Below are positions 25,447 to 33,254 of a stretch of 64,000 nucleotides of DNA, piece after piece. Position 1 is the stretch's first letter, and each line of letters opens with the position of its first letter. A program made the position numbers and the translations under genes. The DNA is from Nocardia sp. alder85J (GTDB lineage: Bacteria; Actinomycetota; Actinomycetes; Mycobacteriales; Mycobacteriaceae), in the NCBI RefSeq assembly GCF_020176955.2, contig NZ_JAIUCZ020000001.1, forward strand, positions 806,001 through 870,000, written 5' to 3'. The notes beneath the pieces are model-generated. The model ran no database searches, was not told the DNA's origin, and saw only the letters and a program-made list of their open reading frames with translations.

Positions 25447-26304
25447 ATGGTGCGCGATATCCGTGAACTGACCGACGACCCCGAAGCATATGCGGCGGAA
25501 CTGCATTCGCGCTGGACAGGGCTGCTGAGCTATCGGTACATAGGCCGCAACCACGGCTCGATGAACACCGGCCCCGAGGACGATACGGTGACGTTGCGCC
25601 GCGACATGCGCAACGCCGCCGGTGGTCTGCTGGTGGCCCCGCTGTCGATCAGCTCGCCCGAAGGCGCGGTGGGTTCCGATCTGGAGACGGTGCCCAATCC
25701 GGTCGTGCACTCGTGCCAGATCCTGGACCCGGGCGTCGATGTGCGGCGGATCGAGGTCGTCGACTCCGAGGTACTGCATCCGGGAACTCGCATGGGGTAC
25801 AGCCGATCCCGCATCGTCGACGCGGACAATCCGAAACGGGTCCTCGCCCTCACGGAGGGCCAGGGCGTACGCCTCGGCACCCCGCCCGGCGGGTTGCAGA
25901 AGATGGACGAGGACAAGCTGGACATCGTCGACTCGCCGGACCTGCCGCCGCTGTGGCAGGCGTTCGGAGCGTCCCGGCGCGCGGACGGACACTGGGTGCT
26001 GCCGCCGTTGGCGACCCATGTCGCCTCACCCGACGGCGCCTTGCACATCGGCCCGCAGCACGTCGTATTGGAAACCGCGGCAATGGATCTGGCCGCGGCG
26101 TCGGCGGGCACCGACCTGTTGCAGATGCGCTCGTGGCACGTGATGTTCCTGGCGCGGGCGAAGACCGGCCCGTTCCGGGTCGACGGCGAGGCGTACCCGG
26201 GCCCCGGCGACCTGATCGCTGTTCGCCTCACGCTGCACGACGAAGGCCATGGCGGCAAACGGGTTTCGGCCGCCTCGGCCCTGTTGCAGGTGGTCCGGCG
26301 ATGA
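25447..26304 (+). CDS. Hotdog-fold protein, thioesterase-like
   Basis: 285 aa from ATG 25447, 4 bp after the DapA-like stop. The C-terminal part (about 170-285) has a hotdog-type pattern: ALHIGPQHVVLETAAMDLAA as the long helix, the following strands with MRSWHVMFLARAKTGPFRVD, and RVSAASALLQVV at the end. The N-terminal half shows similar strand spacing (GGLLVAPLSISSPEG), suggesting a double hotdog. Such proteins hydrolyse or dehydrate acyl-CoA thioesters. No catalytic residue can be named from sequence alone. Confidence 0.65.
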   Translation: MVRDIRELTDDPEAYAAELHSRWTGLLSYRYIGRNHGSMNTGPEDDTVTLRRDMRNAAGGLLVAPLSISSPEGAVGSDLETVPNPVVHSCQILDPGVDVRRIEVVDSEVLHPGTRMGYSRSRIVDADNPKRVLALTEGQGVRLGTPPGGLQKMDEDKLDIVDSPDLPPLWQAFGASRRADGHWVLPPLATHVASPDGALHIGPQHVVLETAAMDLAAASAGTDLLQMRSWHVMFLARAKTGPFRVDGEAYPGPGDLIAVRLTLHDEGHGGKRVSAASALLQVVRR

Positions 26305-26738
26305 CCGGCGAACTCGTCGAACGCCTCGCCCGGCTCGAGGATCTCGCCGAAATCCAGCAACTCTACATCGATTACGGCCGCCACCTCGATGCCGGTGACC
26401 CCGTCGCCTACGCCGAACTGTTCGCCCGCGACGCGAAACTCCGCCTGGGCCCGGTGATGCGCGCCGACGGCCGGGCCGCCATCGAGGCGGTCGCCACCGA
26501 GGTCCTGCGCGCCGGGGACGAGCGAACCGTCCACGTCCTGGCGTCGCCACGCATCACCCTCGACGGCGACCGGGCCACCGGCGAATGCGTCTGGGTGGCC
26601 ATCACACAACCGGATTCGGGCTCGCCACCGGTACGAGTGGGCAGGCACCTGGACAAGCTGGTCCGCGAGGACGGCCGGTGGCGGTTCGCGGAACGGAAGG
26701 GGCTGATCGACGTGGGGACCGTCTCCGCGCCGGGGTAA
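26301..26738 (+). CDS. SnoaL/NTF2-like protein
   Basis: 145 aa cone-fold protein. ATG 26301 overlaps the upstream stop (ATGA), so it is translationally coupled to the hotdog gene. The family pattern is visible: LARLEDLAEIQQLYIDYGRHLDAGD, YAELFARDAKL, and the final strands RHLDKLVREDGRWRFAERKG. Members act as cyclases, isomerases or dehydratases in catabolic and polyketide pathways, or bind small ligands. Last gene of the three-gene operon. Confidence 0.83.
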   Translation: MTGELVERLARLEDLAEIQQLYIDYGRHLDAGDPVAYAELFARDAKLRLGPVMRADGRAAIEAVATEVLRAGDERTVHVLASPRITLDGDRATGECVWVAITQPDSGSPPVRVGRHLDKLVREDGRWRFAERKGLIDVGTVSAPG

Positions 26739-26785
26739 CGGGATCAGCGTTGCATCAGCAGGGCGGCAGAACCCGCGTGGGCCGC

Positions 26786-27412
26786 TCACCTGGCCGGTGG
26801 CGTCGGCGGCCCGAATCCCCTGGGCGCCACCGGCCGGGACCGGATGCTGCGCAGCACGGCGACGATGACGACAACCGCGATACCCGGGAAGATTCCGCCC
26901 AGTCCCAGCACCAGCGCGAGCACCACCGTACCGGCGATCGAGGAACCGAGCCCGCCCCCGACCGCCACCGTGACATCGGGGCCGCCATCGGTGAGCAGGT
27001 GATACTGCCCGTCCTGGCCGACCCGGAACGAGAACTCCGCTCGCCCTTCGTGTCCGCCCATCTGATAGGTCACGTTCGAGCCGTAGTCGTGCATCGGCAC
27101 GACCTGACCGTCGGGCCCGGTGAGCCTGACCCGAACCCCTTGCGACGTATCGCCCGACGAAGCCCCGGAGAACTCGAGATAGCCGGTGTAGTCGTGCCCC
27201 GCCGACAGTTGCAGATCCCCGGAACCGGGAACCGCGACGCGCTGGAAGTGGTCGACAGTGTTCGTCATCCGGGTGAATCCGCCCACGCCGACCGTGACGG
27301 CGCCGACGATTCCCGCCACGATCACCACGATCCCGGCGACGATCCACCAACCGGAGGGCTTCTTGCGCGGCGGCCGAGAGGGGGGAGCGGGGTACATACC
27401 CGGCTGGGACAT
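26786..27412 (-). CDS. Hypothetical two-TM membrane protein with Pro-rich N-terminus
   Basis: 208 aa from ATG 27412. A short Pro-rich cytoplasmic head (MYPAPPSRPPRKKP), a transmembrane segment at about 22-46 (WWIVAGIVVIVAGIVGAVTVGV), an extracytoplasmic beta-rich domain (about 50-145, containing HDYTGYLEFSGA and EFSFRVGQDGQYHLL), a second hydrophobic segment at about 155-185, and a basic Pro-rich tail. No known family is recognised; this layout is common in actinobacterial envelope proteins. Confidence 0.75.
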   Translation of the reverse strand: MSQPGMYPAPPSRPPRKKPSGWWIVAGIVVIVAGIVGAVTVGVGGFTRMTNTVDHFQRVAVPGSGDLQLSAGHDYTGYLEFSGASSGDTSQGVRVRLTGPDGQVVPMHDYGSNVTYQMGGHEGRAEFSFRVGQDGQYHLLTDGGPDVTVAVGGGLGSSIAGTVVLALVLGLGGIFPGIAVVVIVAVLRSIRSRPVAPRGFGPPTPPAR

Positions 27413-27861
27413 GATCGAATCCTCTGCCGTGCCGACCGCGCCCGACCGGTGCATGTCGCGTGCCGCTCCCAAACTATCCTATGCGGCAACCGGATCGAGG
27501 ATATCCGGAGCTCTCCGGGGTTGATCGAATCCGCAGACGGCCCGAATGATCGCACCAGATGTCCAACCCCGGCAAGGGAACAACCCGGCCGAATTCCACG
27601 GTGGGTGATGGTGGTCTCGCACCGAGATCGCCGCGGCGGACCCCATCCTGCTCGACCCGCACTCCTCTCGCTTCCTCGGCAGACTCCGCGCTCCGGCGTG
27701 GCGGCCGATGGCGCTGAAATGCCGGTTTCTCCGGCGTTGCCAGGCGAGCCGGTGCACGAAGCAGGATGCGGTGGTAGTCGAATTTCGGCCGGACACTTGG
27801 ACTCCGGCGCATATTCCGCGAAAGTGGCAGAGCATGTGCCGAAACCGTCCGGAGGGGTGAA
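27413..27861. other. Intergenic region, no gene recognised
   Basis: 449 bp between divergent genes. Open frames on the minus strand are Arg/Pro-rich and lack start signals. GC content is a little lower than in the flanking genes. Only the promoter of the lipoprotein gene (GGAGGGG just before ATG 27862) can be claimed. Confidence 0.55.
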
Positions 27862-28320
27862 ATGACACGATCGCGTGTTCGGCGTATTGCGGTGGCGCTG
27901 GCGCCGCCGCTCCTGTTCTCCGTCGCATGCGGCGGTTCCACCACCACGACGACATCCAGCGGAATACCGGCGGCGTGCGACGTACTGACCAGGGACCTGG
28001 TCACCCCGGTGGCCGGCTCCGACGCCGTGCAGCACAGGACCGACCCGGGACTGGACACCTACCCCAACCACTGCACGTTCACCAGCTCCACGGCGACAGT
28101 CCAGATCGTGATCGCTGATTGGAGCCAAATCGGGTACCCGGCCGGCCAACTCGTACCCGGAATCGGTGACGAAGCACACGTAGCGCCGGGGGGAATCCTG
28201 TACGCCCGCAAAGGCGCACGCGGGCTCATGGTGGCGGTGACGTTTCTCCCCGGCACGGACCCCGGTGCCAAGGTCGCGGCCGAAAAGAGTGTGGCGCCGA
28301 AACTGCTGGCCAAGCTCTGA
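27862..28320 (+). CDS. Small secreted lipoprotein, unknown function
   Basis: 152 aa with a basic n-region, hydrophobic core and lipobox FSVAC (Cys23), then a Gly-Ser-Thr linker. The mature domain has two further Cys residues (AACDVL and PNHCTF) likely to form a disulfide, and the C-terminal AEKSVAPKLLAKL helix. It resembles the small DUF3558-type lipoproteins of actinobacteria in size and layout, but I do not assign the family. A good ribosome site supports the start. Confidence 0.8.
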   Translation: MTRSRVRRIAVALAPPLLFSVACGGSTTTTTSSGIPAACDVLTRDLVTPVAGSDAVQHRTDPGLDTYPNHCTFTSSTATVQIVIADWSQIGYPAGQLVPGIGDEAHVAPGGILYARKGARGLMVAVTFLPGTDPGAKVAAEKSVAPKLLAKL

Positions 28321-28404
28321 CGACAGGCCCCAACACAATCGACACCCACCCATCATCGAATATGGGACAGAGCCGGTTTCGATGAGCGCAGTCGACGTTC
28401 CGGG

Positions 28405-28595
28405 TCAGCGTCGAATGCCCTTCCAGTGCGCCGTATACGCGAGCAACGTCGCTACCGAGATGACACCGGTGGTCATCGACAATGCCCGCGACAGTCCTAT
28501 GATGTCGGCGAAGATGCCGATGGCGGGCGGGGCGAGCAGCAGACCGCAGTAGCCCAGAATCGTTGCCACCGATATACCGTTCGGCCCGCCGTACC
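28405..28595 (-). pseudogene. MFS transporter C-terminal fragment, cut by an IS element
   Basis: The minus strand reads a 62-codon tail ending at TGA 28407-28405: two hydrophobic segments with the typical MFS layout (SVATILGYCGLLLAPPAIG, then LSMTTGVISVATLLA) and a short basic end. The frame runs straight into the inverted repeat of the IS element at 28596. The upstream remainder of the transporter is not found beyond the element, so it was lost rather than merely interrupted. Confidence 0.82.
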
Positions 28596-29419
28596 TGAGG
28601 TTCCCCCCGAACCGTGGACAGCTGGTTACGCAGCGTTCGCTGCGACTGTCATGATGGACTGCTCATAGCGGACGGGACTGATGCCGCCGATCGCGGAGTG
28701 TCTTCTCGTAGTGTTATAGCGTATGATCCATTTGTCAACTGCGGCAACGAGTTCAGCCTTGGCAGTGAAGGTGTGCCGGTAGTAGAACTCGTGCTTGAAG
28801 GTCGACCACAGCGATTCGGCGGGGCTGTTGTCCCAGCATATGCCGGTGGCTCCCATCGACCGGCGCAGCCCGTGCCGGGCACAAGCTTTCACGGTCAGGC
28901 CCGCGGTGAACTCGCCGCCACGGTCCGAGTGCAGAATCGTGCCACGCACCTCACCGCCGCGCACGGCCACGGCCTGCTCGATCGCGGTCTGGACCACGTC
29001 CGCGCCGATATGGTCGGCCACAGCGTGCCCGAGCACCCTGCGAGGGTGCCCGTCCCGGATGGCACACAAGTACATATCGCCTTCACCGCAGGTCGAATAG
29101 GTGAAATCGGTAGTCCATACCGCGTCCGGGCGGCCCTGATCGAATACCCGGGCCACCAGATCCGGTGGGAACGACGCGGCCGGATCGACCACCGTCGTGC
29201 GAACCTTGAACGTGCGCGGGCTGATGCCCTCGATCCCGAGCGCGGCCATGATCTTCGCGACAGTCTTGTAGCTCACGATCTCGCCGCGTTCGCGCAGCTC
29301 ATCGGTGATCCGCGGGGACCCGTAGGTGCCCCCGGAGCCGGCATGCACGTCCAGGATCTTCACCCCAACAGGACCGACCGTCCTGTCAAATCGGTGTCCA
29401 CTACCCGGGGTGAACCTCA
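28596..29419 (-). mobile_element. Internally deleted IS3-family element
   Basis: 824 bp bounded by 25-bp imperfect inverted repeats (28596-28620 and 29395-29419, 20 of 25 matching, starting TGAGGTTC and ending GTGGACA). It contains most of orfB but no orfA, and is shorter than the 1.2-1.5 kb usual for IS3-family elements, so it is a deletion derivative. The flanks do not show a target-site duplication: the left flank is the MFS gene and the right flank is the last 8 bp of a CRISPR repeat. This suggests an adjacent deletion or recombination after insertion. Confidence 0.85.
28626..29364 (-). pseudogene. IS3-family transposase OrfB, 5'-truncated
   Basis: The reading frame is open from about 29420 to TAA 28628-28626, but recognisable OrfB sequence begins only near 29364 (VKILDVHAGSGGTYGSPRI). 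The rve core is complete: Asp in TTDFTYS, Asp in LHSDRGGEF and Glu in NSPAESLWSTFK, the DDE triad, with the C-terminal RYNTTRRHSAIGGISP. The N-terminal helices and the whole of orfA are missing, so it should not be able to transpose by itself. Confidence 0.83.
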
Positions 29420-29549
29420 ATGGTCCGCTGTGCCGCCACGACGTGATCAGGCCCTCGTTGTCAGCCCCGCGCCCGCGGGGATGGTCCGGCGATCGGGAAC
29501 CCCGACAGTGCGGAGCGGCTGTCGGCCCCGCGCCCGTAGGGTTGTTCCC
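29420..29549. CRISPR. Type I-E-like CRISPR remnant, first repeat split by the IS end
   Basis: A 29-nt repeat at 29460-29488 (begins GTCAGCCCCGCG, ends GCGGGGATGGTCCG) and a degenerate last copy at 29521-29549 are exactly 61 bp apart, giving a 32-nt spacer (29489-29520). Upstream, 29420-29427 is ATGGTCCG, the last 8 bases of the same repeat, and the following 29428-29459 is again exactly 32 nt. The first repeat is therefore cut by the right end of the IS element. Decay of the final repeat suggests the leader end was on the IS side. No cas gene is in the window. Confidence 0.85.
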
Positions 29550-29951
29550 GTGGAGTGACGGCTGCGGCCGCCGCTGATGCGGCGGCCTGGCACCCGCTTA
29601 CCCGGGCATCGGATGTGGTGAACGTTACGACCGCTGTCGTGGCGTGCGTCGTGATACCGATTGTGGTTGTCGGGCTGAGCGAAATCGACATTCAGCTGCG
29701 GATAACCTGTCAATATAAAACTGACGGAGATGCGTGGTATCGACAGGATGCCGCCGCGCGGTCCGGGCGCCGGACAACGCGCGTGCGGCCCTGCGTTCCG
29801 GTGTGGTGGTGCTGGTCTATCCCGGGGCGCGGTCTGGCGCCCGACGATGTGGACGCCGCCTGCGAGCTGGTGACCGAACACATGCGGAGGCTCTCGACGC
29901 TGTCGCAGCGCCAGCGGTATCCGGTGATCGGCTGAGCGCGGATATGGGGAA
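29550..29951. other. Region between CRISPR remnant and terminator; possible gene fragment
   Basis: No intact gene. A plus-strand frame ending at TGA 29933-29935 has a protein-like tail (LAPDDVDAACELVTEHMRRL, then STLSQRQRYPVIG). In a neighbouring frame just upstream is RAALRSGVVVLVYPGA, as if one small protein had suffered a frameshift near 29830. An AT-rich patch (29700-29730) could be a promoter. I do not recognise the family. Confidence 0.4.
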
Positions 29952-29978
29952 GCCCCGGGGACTAGCCTGCCCCGGGGC
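29952..29978 (-). terminator. Strong GC hairpin downstream of the tRNA-like genes
   Basis: GCCCCGGGG and CCCCGGGGC form a perfect 9-bp stem around a 9-nt loop. On the minus strand it follows the two tRNA-like genes by about 9 bp after the trailer helix. No long U-tract follows, as is common for actinobacterial terminators. Confidence 0.65.
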
Positions 29979-30041
29979 CTCGGTTTGCCGCCGAATTGCG
30001 TTGTGCCGACACGTTTAAGGACGGAGTGAGTCTGAGGTTAA

Positions 30042-30120
30042 CGTGGCGCTCTACGATTGAGCTACGGCCCATTGGTGGCTGAGCCGGCGGGAGTTGAACC
30101 CGCAACCTCCACGCTGACAA
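30042..30120 (-). tRNA. Circularly permuted tRNA-like gene, reads as Asp(GUC)
   Basis: On the minus strand the 3' half comes first (30120 to 30076): loop TTGTCAG, anticodon stem CGTGG, variable AGGTT, T-arm GCGGG-TTCAACT-CCCGC, acceptor CGGCTCA, discriminator G, CCA. After a short linker the 5' half follows (30071 to 30042): acceptor TGGGCCG, TA, D-arm GCTC-AATCGTA-GAGC, G, anticodon stem CCACG, then TT. Joined, the acceptor pairs 7/7 (one G-U), the anticodon stem 5/5, the T-stem 5/5 and the D-stem 4/4, with U33, anticodon GUC and G73 as in tRNA-Asp. The flanks pair too: 30121-30125 with 30021-30025, 30135-30142 with 30002-30009 and 30143-30149 with 29987-29993. Processing and function are unknown. 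Confidence 0.7.
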
Positions 30121-30189
30121 TCCGTTCTCTCGATTCGGCACACGGCGGCGAATGCTGAAGCTGGAGCGATAATGTGAGATTGAGTGGGT

Positions 30190-30264
30190 GGCGGCGCCTC
30201 TACCGATTGGGCTACCCCACCAGGAGTGGTGGGGGAAGGACTCGAACCTTCACTGGACCGCTGT
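30190..30264 (-). tRNA. Second circularly permuted tRNA-like gene, anticodon unclear
   Basis: Same inverted order as its neighbour. The 3' half (30264 to 30227) has ACA, anticodon-side strand GCGGT, variable CCAGT, T-arm GAAGG-TTCGAGT-CCTTC, acceptor CCCCACC and A. A 5-nt linker (CTCCT) leads to the 5' half (30221 to 30190): acceptor GGTGGGG, TA, D-arm GCCC-AATCGGTAG-AGGC, GCCGC. The acceptor pairs 7/7 and the T-stem 5/5; GCCGC pairs with GCGGT using one G-U. Flanks pair beyond the anticodon stem: 30186-30189 with 30265-30268, and 30172-30177 with 30270-30275. No CCA is encoded and U33 is not obvious, so this copy may be decayed or mis-parsed in its loop. Confidence 0.6.
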
Positions 30265-30336
30265 ACCCGTCACATCGAACTTCGGTTTCAGCTTGCGCTC
30301 CTTGCGCGATATCGAGATTAGACGGTGTGGCCGCGC

Positions 30337-31068
30337 TCAGCCAAACAAATATCCGAAGACGTGCTCGCCCAGCTTGCGCTGCGTGATCTCGGCGTTGTTG
30401 GCCTCCTCGCGCGCGAACTTCACCGCCTGCTGCAGCTTCTCCACCCGGTCGGTGAGCTCGTTGACCCGCTTGGCCGGCAGCGCGCCGGAGAACTTGATGG
30501 TCCGCCAGTAACCGACCACCACATCCTCGTGGTACACCTCGACCTGCGCCGGATGTTTCTCCGTCGCTTCGGCTTTCACGTGGTTGCGTGGAATCTTCTT
30601 GGTGCGCACCGTCTGCACCGGTTCGGTGGCGTAGCAGTCGGCCGAGGAGTCGTACTCCCAGGACTCCGAGGCGTCGAGCACCGGCAGCTTGCGCACGAAG
30701 GTGTGCAGATCCACCAGTTGCTTCTCCAGGAACAGCAGGTAGGTGACGGGCGCGCCCTCGATCAGGGTGCGGCCGTCGACCACCACATCGGCGGTGGCCG
30801 CGCAGTTGGCCCAGTCCTTGGTGGCGACGACGTCGAAGAGTTTGGTCAGGATGTCGGCCGTGGTCGCGAGGACCTCCTCGGACTTCACCTGTACGCGCGT
30901 CGACTCGGGCGGCAGCTGCTCGCCCTCCTCGTCCTTGGGACGGTAGGTGCGCGAAATTCCGCTCAGCAGCGGATTCTTGCCCAGCTTGTGGTGGGCCTCG
31001 GTGAGATCGGAGAAGGTGCGTGACTTGATCCCTTTCTCGACGGCGACAATCTGATTCAAACGTGTCAT
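30337..31068 (-). CDS. Conserved actinobacterial protein of unknown function (DUF7873-like)
   Basis: 243 aa from ATG 31068 (MTRLNQIVAVEKGIK). It resembles a highly conserved, uncharacterised actinobacterial family, with GISRTYRPKDEEGEQLPPES, the TKDWANC segment, a long YLLFLEKQLVDLHTFVRKLP helix, and the C-terminal coiled region RVNELTDRVEKLQQAVKFAR. It is soluble with no catalytic motif that I recognise. The DUF number is from memory and should be checked. The two permuted tRNA-like genes lie directly downstream on the same strand. Confidence 0.85.
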   Translation of the reverse strand: MTRLNQIVAVEKGIKSRTFSDLTEAHHKLGKNPLLSGISRTYRPKDEEGEQLPPESTRVQVKSEEVLATTADILTKLFDVVATKDWANCAATADVVVDGRTLIEGAPVTYLLFLEKQLVDLHTFVRKLPVLDASESWEYDSSADCYATEPVQTVRTKKIPRNHVKAEATEKHPAQVEVYHEDVVVGYWRTIKFSGALPAKRVNELTDRVEKLQQAVKFAREEANNAEITQRKLGEHVFGYLFG

Positions 31069-31207
31069 GCCGGCACTGTAGCGGCGATCACCTGCGGCCG
31101 CCCAGCGGTTTTCGTCGATAAGCGACCTCATCGAGTGTCAGCGGCTCGACGCGCGAAGCCATTCGCCGCGCCATAGTCTGGGCGTTCGATGACGAATGGG
31201 GGAGCGC

Positions 31208-32233
31208 ATGCGGTGGTCGCTGTGGTGGCGACGGACGTGGATCGCTGGACTGACGGTGCTGGGGCTCGTCACCGCCGTGGTCGGCGGAATGGTGGTCGCG
31301 CTGCGGCTGGAGTATGCGGGGACGCCGACCGCGCACACCAGGGGTCGGGACGCGCTCTGGCTGGGGCACGAGTGGATCGATGGTCGCAAAGACGAAGGCG
31401 ACGTCGCCGTGTTGAAGGCGCAGTTGGCCGATACCGGCATCAAGGATCTCTACGTCTTCTCCGGTCCGCTCGACTCCGATGGAAGCCTGCCCGACGACCG
31501 GCATCCCAACGCGTCGTGGTTCGTCGACGCCGTCCACCGCGAAATTCCCAACGCCCGGGTACAGGCATGGTTGGGAAACTTCGTCGCCCCGGAGTATCCG
31601 GACGAATTGCATCTCGACGTCCCCGGCGTGCGGGGGAATATCCTCGCGTCGACCGGTCAGCTACTGGATCTCGGATTCGACGGCGTGCATTACGATTTCG
31701 AGCCGATTCGCTCGGGCACCGCCGATTTCCTGACCCTGCTGGACCAAGCCCATGCCCTCACCGCGGGCCGTCACGCGCTGCTGTCGATCGCCGCTCCCCA
31801 AATCGACCCGCTACCTGGACTGCACGCCCCCTACCTCGCCGTCGCCGGACATGAAAAGTGGTGGTCGCAAGCGTATTTCGCCGCGGCGGCACATCGGGTG
31901 GATCAAATCGCCGTAATGTCCTACGACACGGCCATGCCCTACCGATTCATGTACGGTGGCTACGTCGCCGAACAGACCACACTCGCCTTACAGGTAACGC
32001 CCCCATCCGTCGACTTACTGATGGGCCTACCGGCCTATCAGACGGAGAACATCGCCCACCACAGTTCAGCGGAAACCGTTGACGCGGCAATCCGAGCGAT
32101 CCGGCTGGGCTTGGGCCGCACAGATCCCGCACGGCCCGCTTTCGGCGTCGCCCTTTTCGTCGACTACACCGCCACACCCGCGGACTGGGCCGCCTACCGA
32201 TCCAACTGGGTGACCACCGCACCGACCAGGTGA
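31208..32233 (+). CDS. Membrane-anchored GH18-like TIM-barrel protein
   Basis: 341 aa. ATG 31208 is preferred because GGGGGAG lies 3-10 bases upstream; ATG 31196 is an alternative. A single N-terminal transmembrane anchor (about 8-33) is followed by an extracytoplasmic barrel. GFDGVHYDFEPI (about residues 160-171) matches the strand-4 DxxDxDxE region of glycoside hydrolase family 18 in a variant form with the terminal Glu kept. QIAVMSYDTAMP and LLMGLPAYQTEN fit later GH18 strands. It may act on cell-wall or polysaccharide glycans, or have lost activity. Confidence 0.75.
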   Translation: MRWSLWWRRTWIAGLTVLGLVTAVVGGMVVALRLEYAGTPTAHTRGRDALWLGHEWIDGRKDEGDVAVLKAQLADTGIKDLYVFSGPLDSDGSLPDDRHPNASWFVDAVHREIPNARVQAWLGNFVAPEYPDELHLDVPGVRGNILASTGQLLDLGFDGVHYDFEPIRSGTADFLTLLDQAHALTAGRHALLSIAAPQIDPLPGLHAPYLAVAGHEKWWSQAYFAAAAHRVDQIAVMSYDTAMPYRFMYGGYVAEQTTLALQVTPPSVDLLMGLPAYQTENIAHHSSAETVDAAIRAIRLGLGRTDPARPAFGVALFVDYTATPADWAAYRSNWVTTAPTR

Positions 32234-32330
32234 CCGAAGTGGATTTCTCAGCCTCGAGGTGTCCGTGGGCCAACGGCGCCGTCGGAGACATCCGGACGGG
32301 GACTGACTGGGCCCCGATAGCGGGTCCACC

Positions 32331-32777
32331 GATCCCTTCGTCGACTACCACGGTGGCCTCGGATCGGTCGGCAAAACGCTACCCGCCGACGACGGCACAC
32401 CTGAAACTTGGGGACAGCAAGCCGCTGCGCGGCCCGACACTCCGGGATTGCCGCTGCCGCAGCCCATCCCGGACCAGGTCGCCGCCTGGGCTGCCCGGAA
32501 CGGATGCGGGGCCGAACCGGCCACCACCCATCTCGCTGCCGATATCACCGAACTCGCCTACCCGTGCCCAGCGGGCTCGGACGTCGAGTTCTACATTGTC
32601 GACGGAGGCGGGCACACCTGGCCGGGGAGCACGGCGACCTTCTATCCTGCCGCCGTGGTGGGCGCTACCACCAACTCCATCAGTGCGAACGACGTCATCT
32701 GGAACTTCTTCCGAGCCCACCCACTCCAGGGCCCCATAAACTCTCGAGGGCAGCAGAACCTGGCGCCCAACCCGTGA
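32331..32777 (+). pseudogene. LpqC/PHB-depolymerase-like esterase, 3' fragment
   Basis: One frame runs from 32331 to TGA 32777 and matches the C-terminal third of LpqC-type feruloyl/PHB esterases: DPFVDYHGGLGSVGKTLP, IPDQVAAWAARNGC, LAYPCPAGSDVEFYIVDGGG, HTWPG with the catalytic His, and NDVIWNFFRAHPL. The nucleophile Ser region and signal peptide are absent, and an in-frame TGA lies at 32304-32306 just upstream. It is a 5'-deleted gene remnant. Confidence 0.8.
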
Positions 32778-32949
32778 TTCCTCTGTATTTGTCAAGCGGG
32801 TTCGGCGTGGCCTGTGAATGAGGTTGAGGCTGTGCGTCTTTCGTCTCGGATCATGGTCCGCCAGCAGAGGTCGGCCAGGCGGCGTTCGAGGCAGGGTTCG
32901 GCTTCTTTCGGGGGTCCTCTGCTCGGCGATCTTCTGTCGGTGGTTCGGC

Positions 32950-33145
32950 GTGCTCCCCGCACGCGCAGGTATTAGCCGCACGCCGCCGAGGCGAGAAGCC
33001 GTACACGCTGTGCTCCCGCACATGCGGGGATAGATCCTTGCGTATCGGGAACTTCAGGAGGCGCTTCCCGCGCTCAGGGGTGAGCCCGACTTCGGTTTCT
33101 GACCCCGGTGGCCGGGTCTGGATGCTCCCGCAGCATGGATCAGCC
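32950..33145. CRISPR. Degenerate type I-E-like CRISPR repeats without cas genes
   Basis: 32950-32978 (GTGCTCCCCGCACGCGC then a decayed end) and 33010-33038 (GTGCTCCCGCACATGCGGGG, ATAGATCC) are 60 bp apart, the period of 29-nt repeats with about 31-nt spacers after a 1-bp deletion. Weaker copies may lie at about 33061-33088 (GCGCTTCCCGCGCTCAGGGG) and 33122-33145 (GATGCTCCCGCAGCATGGAT), also 61 bp apart. The repeat resembles common actinobacterial I-E repeats and is related to the remnant at 29460. The rest of 32778-33254 holds no gene I can support. Confidence 0.6.
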
Positions 33146-33254
33146 GAGCTCTGGGTGACCCGTTCGGATGTGGTGGCTTTGCTCGGGCATTGCCAGTGCG
33201 CAGTGTGCCAGGACAGACGTGAACTGGCGGGACGAACGGGACAGTTCGACTGTC

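Noticed and set aside
30074..30221. An ordinary 148-nt tRNA with an intron
   Set aside because: The acceptor halves GGTGGGG and CGGCTCA do not pair and the anticodon stem halves GCCGC and CGTGG do not pair; each half instead pairs with its neighbour in permuted order.
29987..30276. Permuted (two-piece) tmRNA
   Set aside because: Both units have a D-stem and an anticodon stem, no tag-peptide reading frame or pseudoknots are recognisable, and the flanks are far too short.
29987..30301. Permuted group I intron/exon arrangement for the tRNA-like genes
   Set aside because: The sequence between the units is only about 65 nt and the flanks are short; no room or recognisable core for a group I ribozyme.
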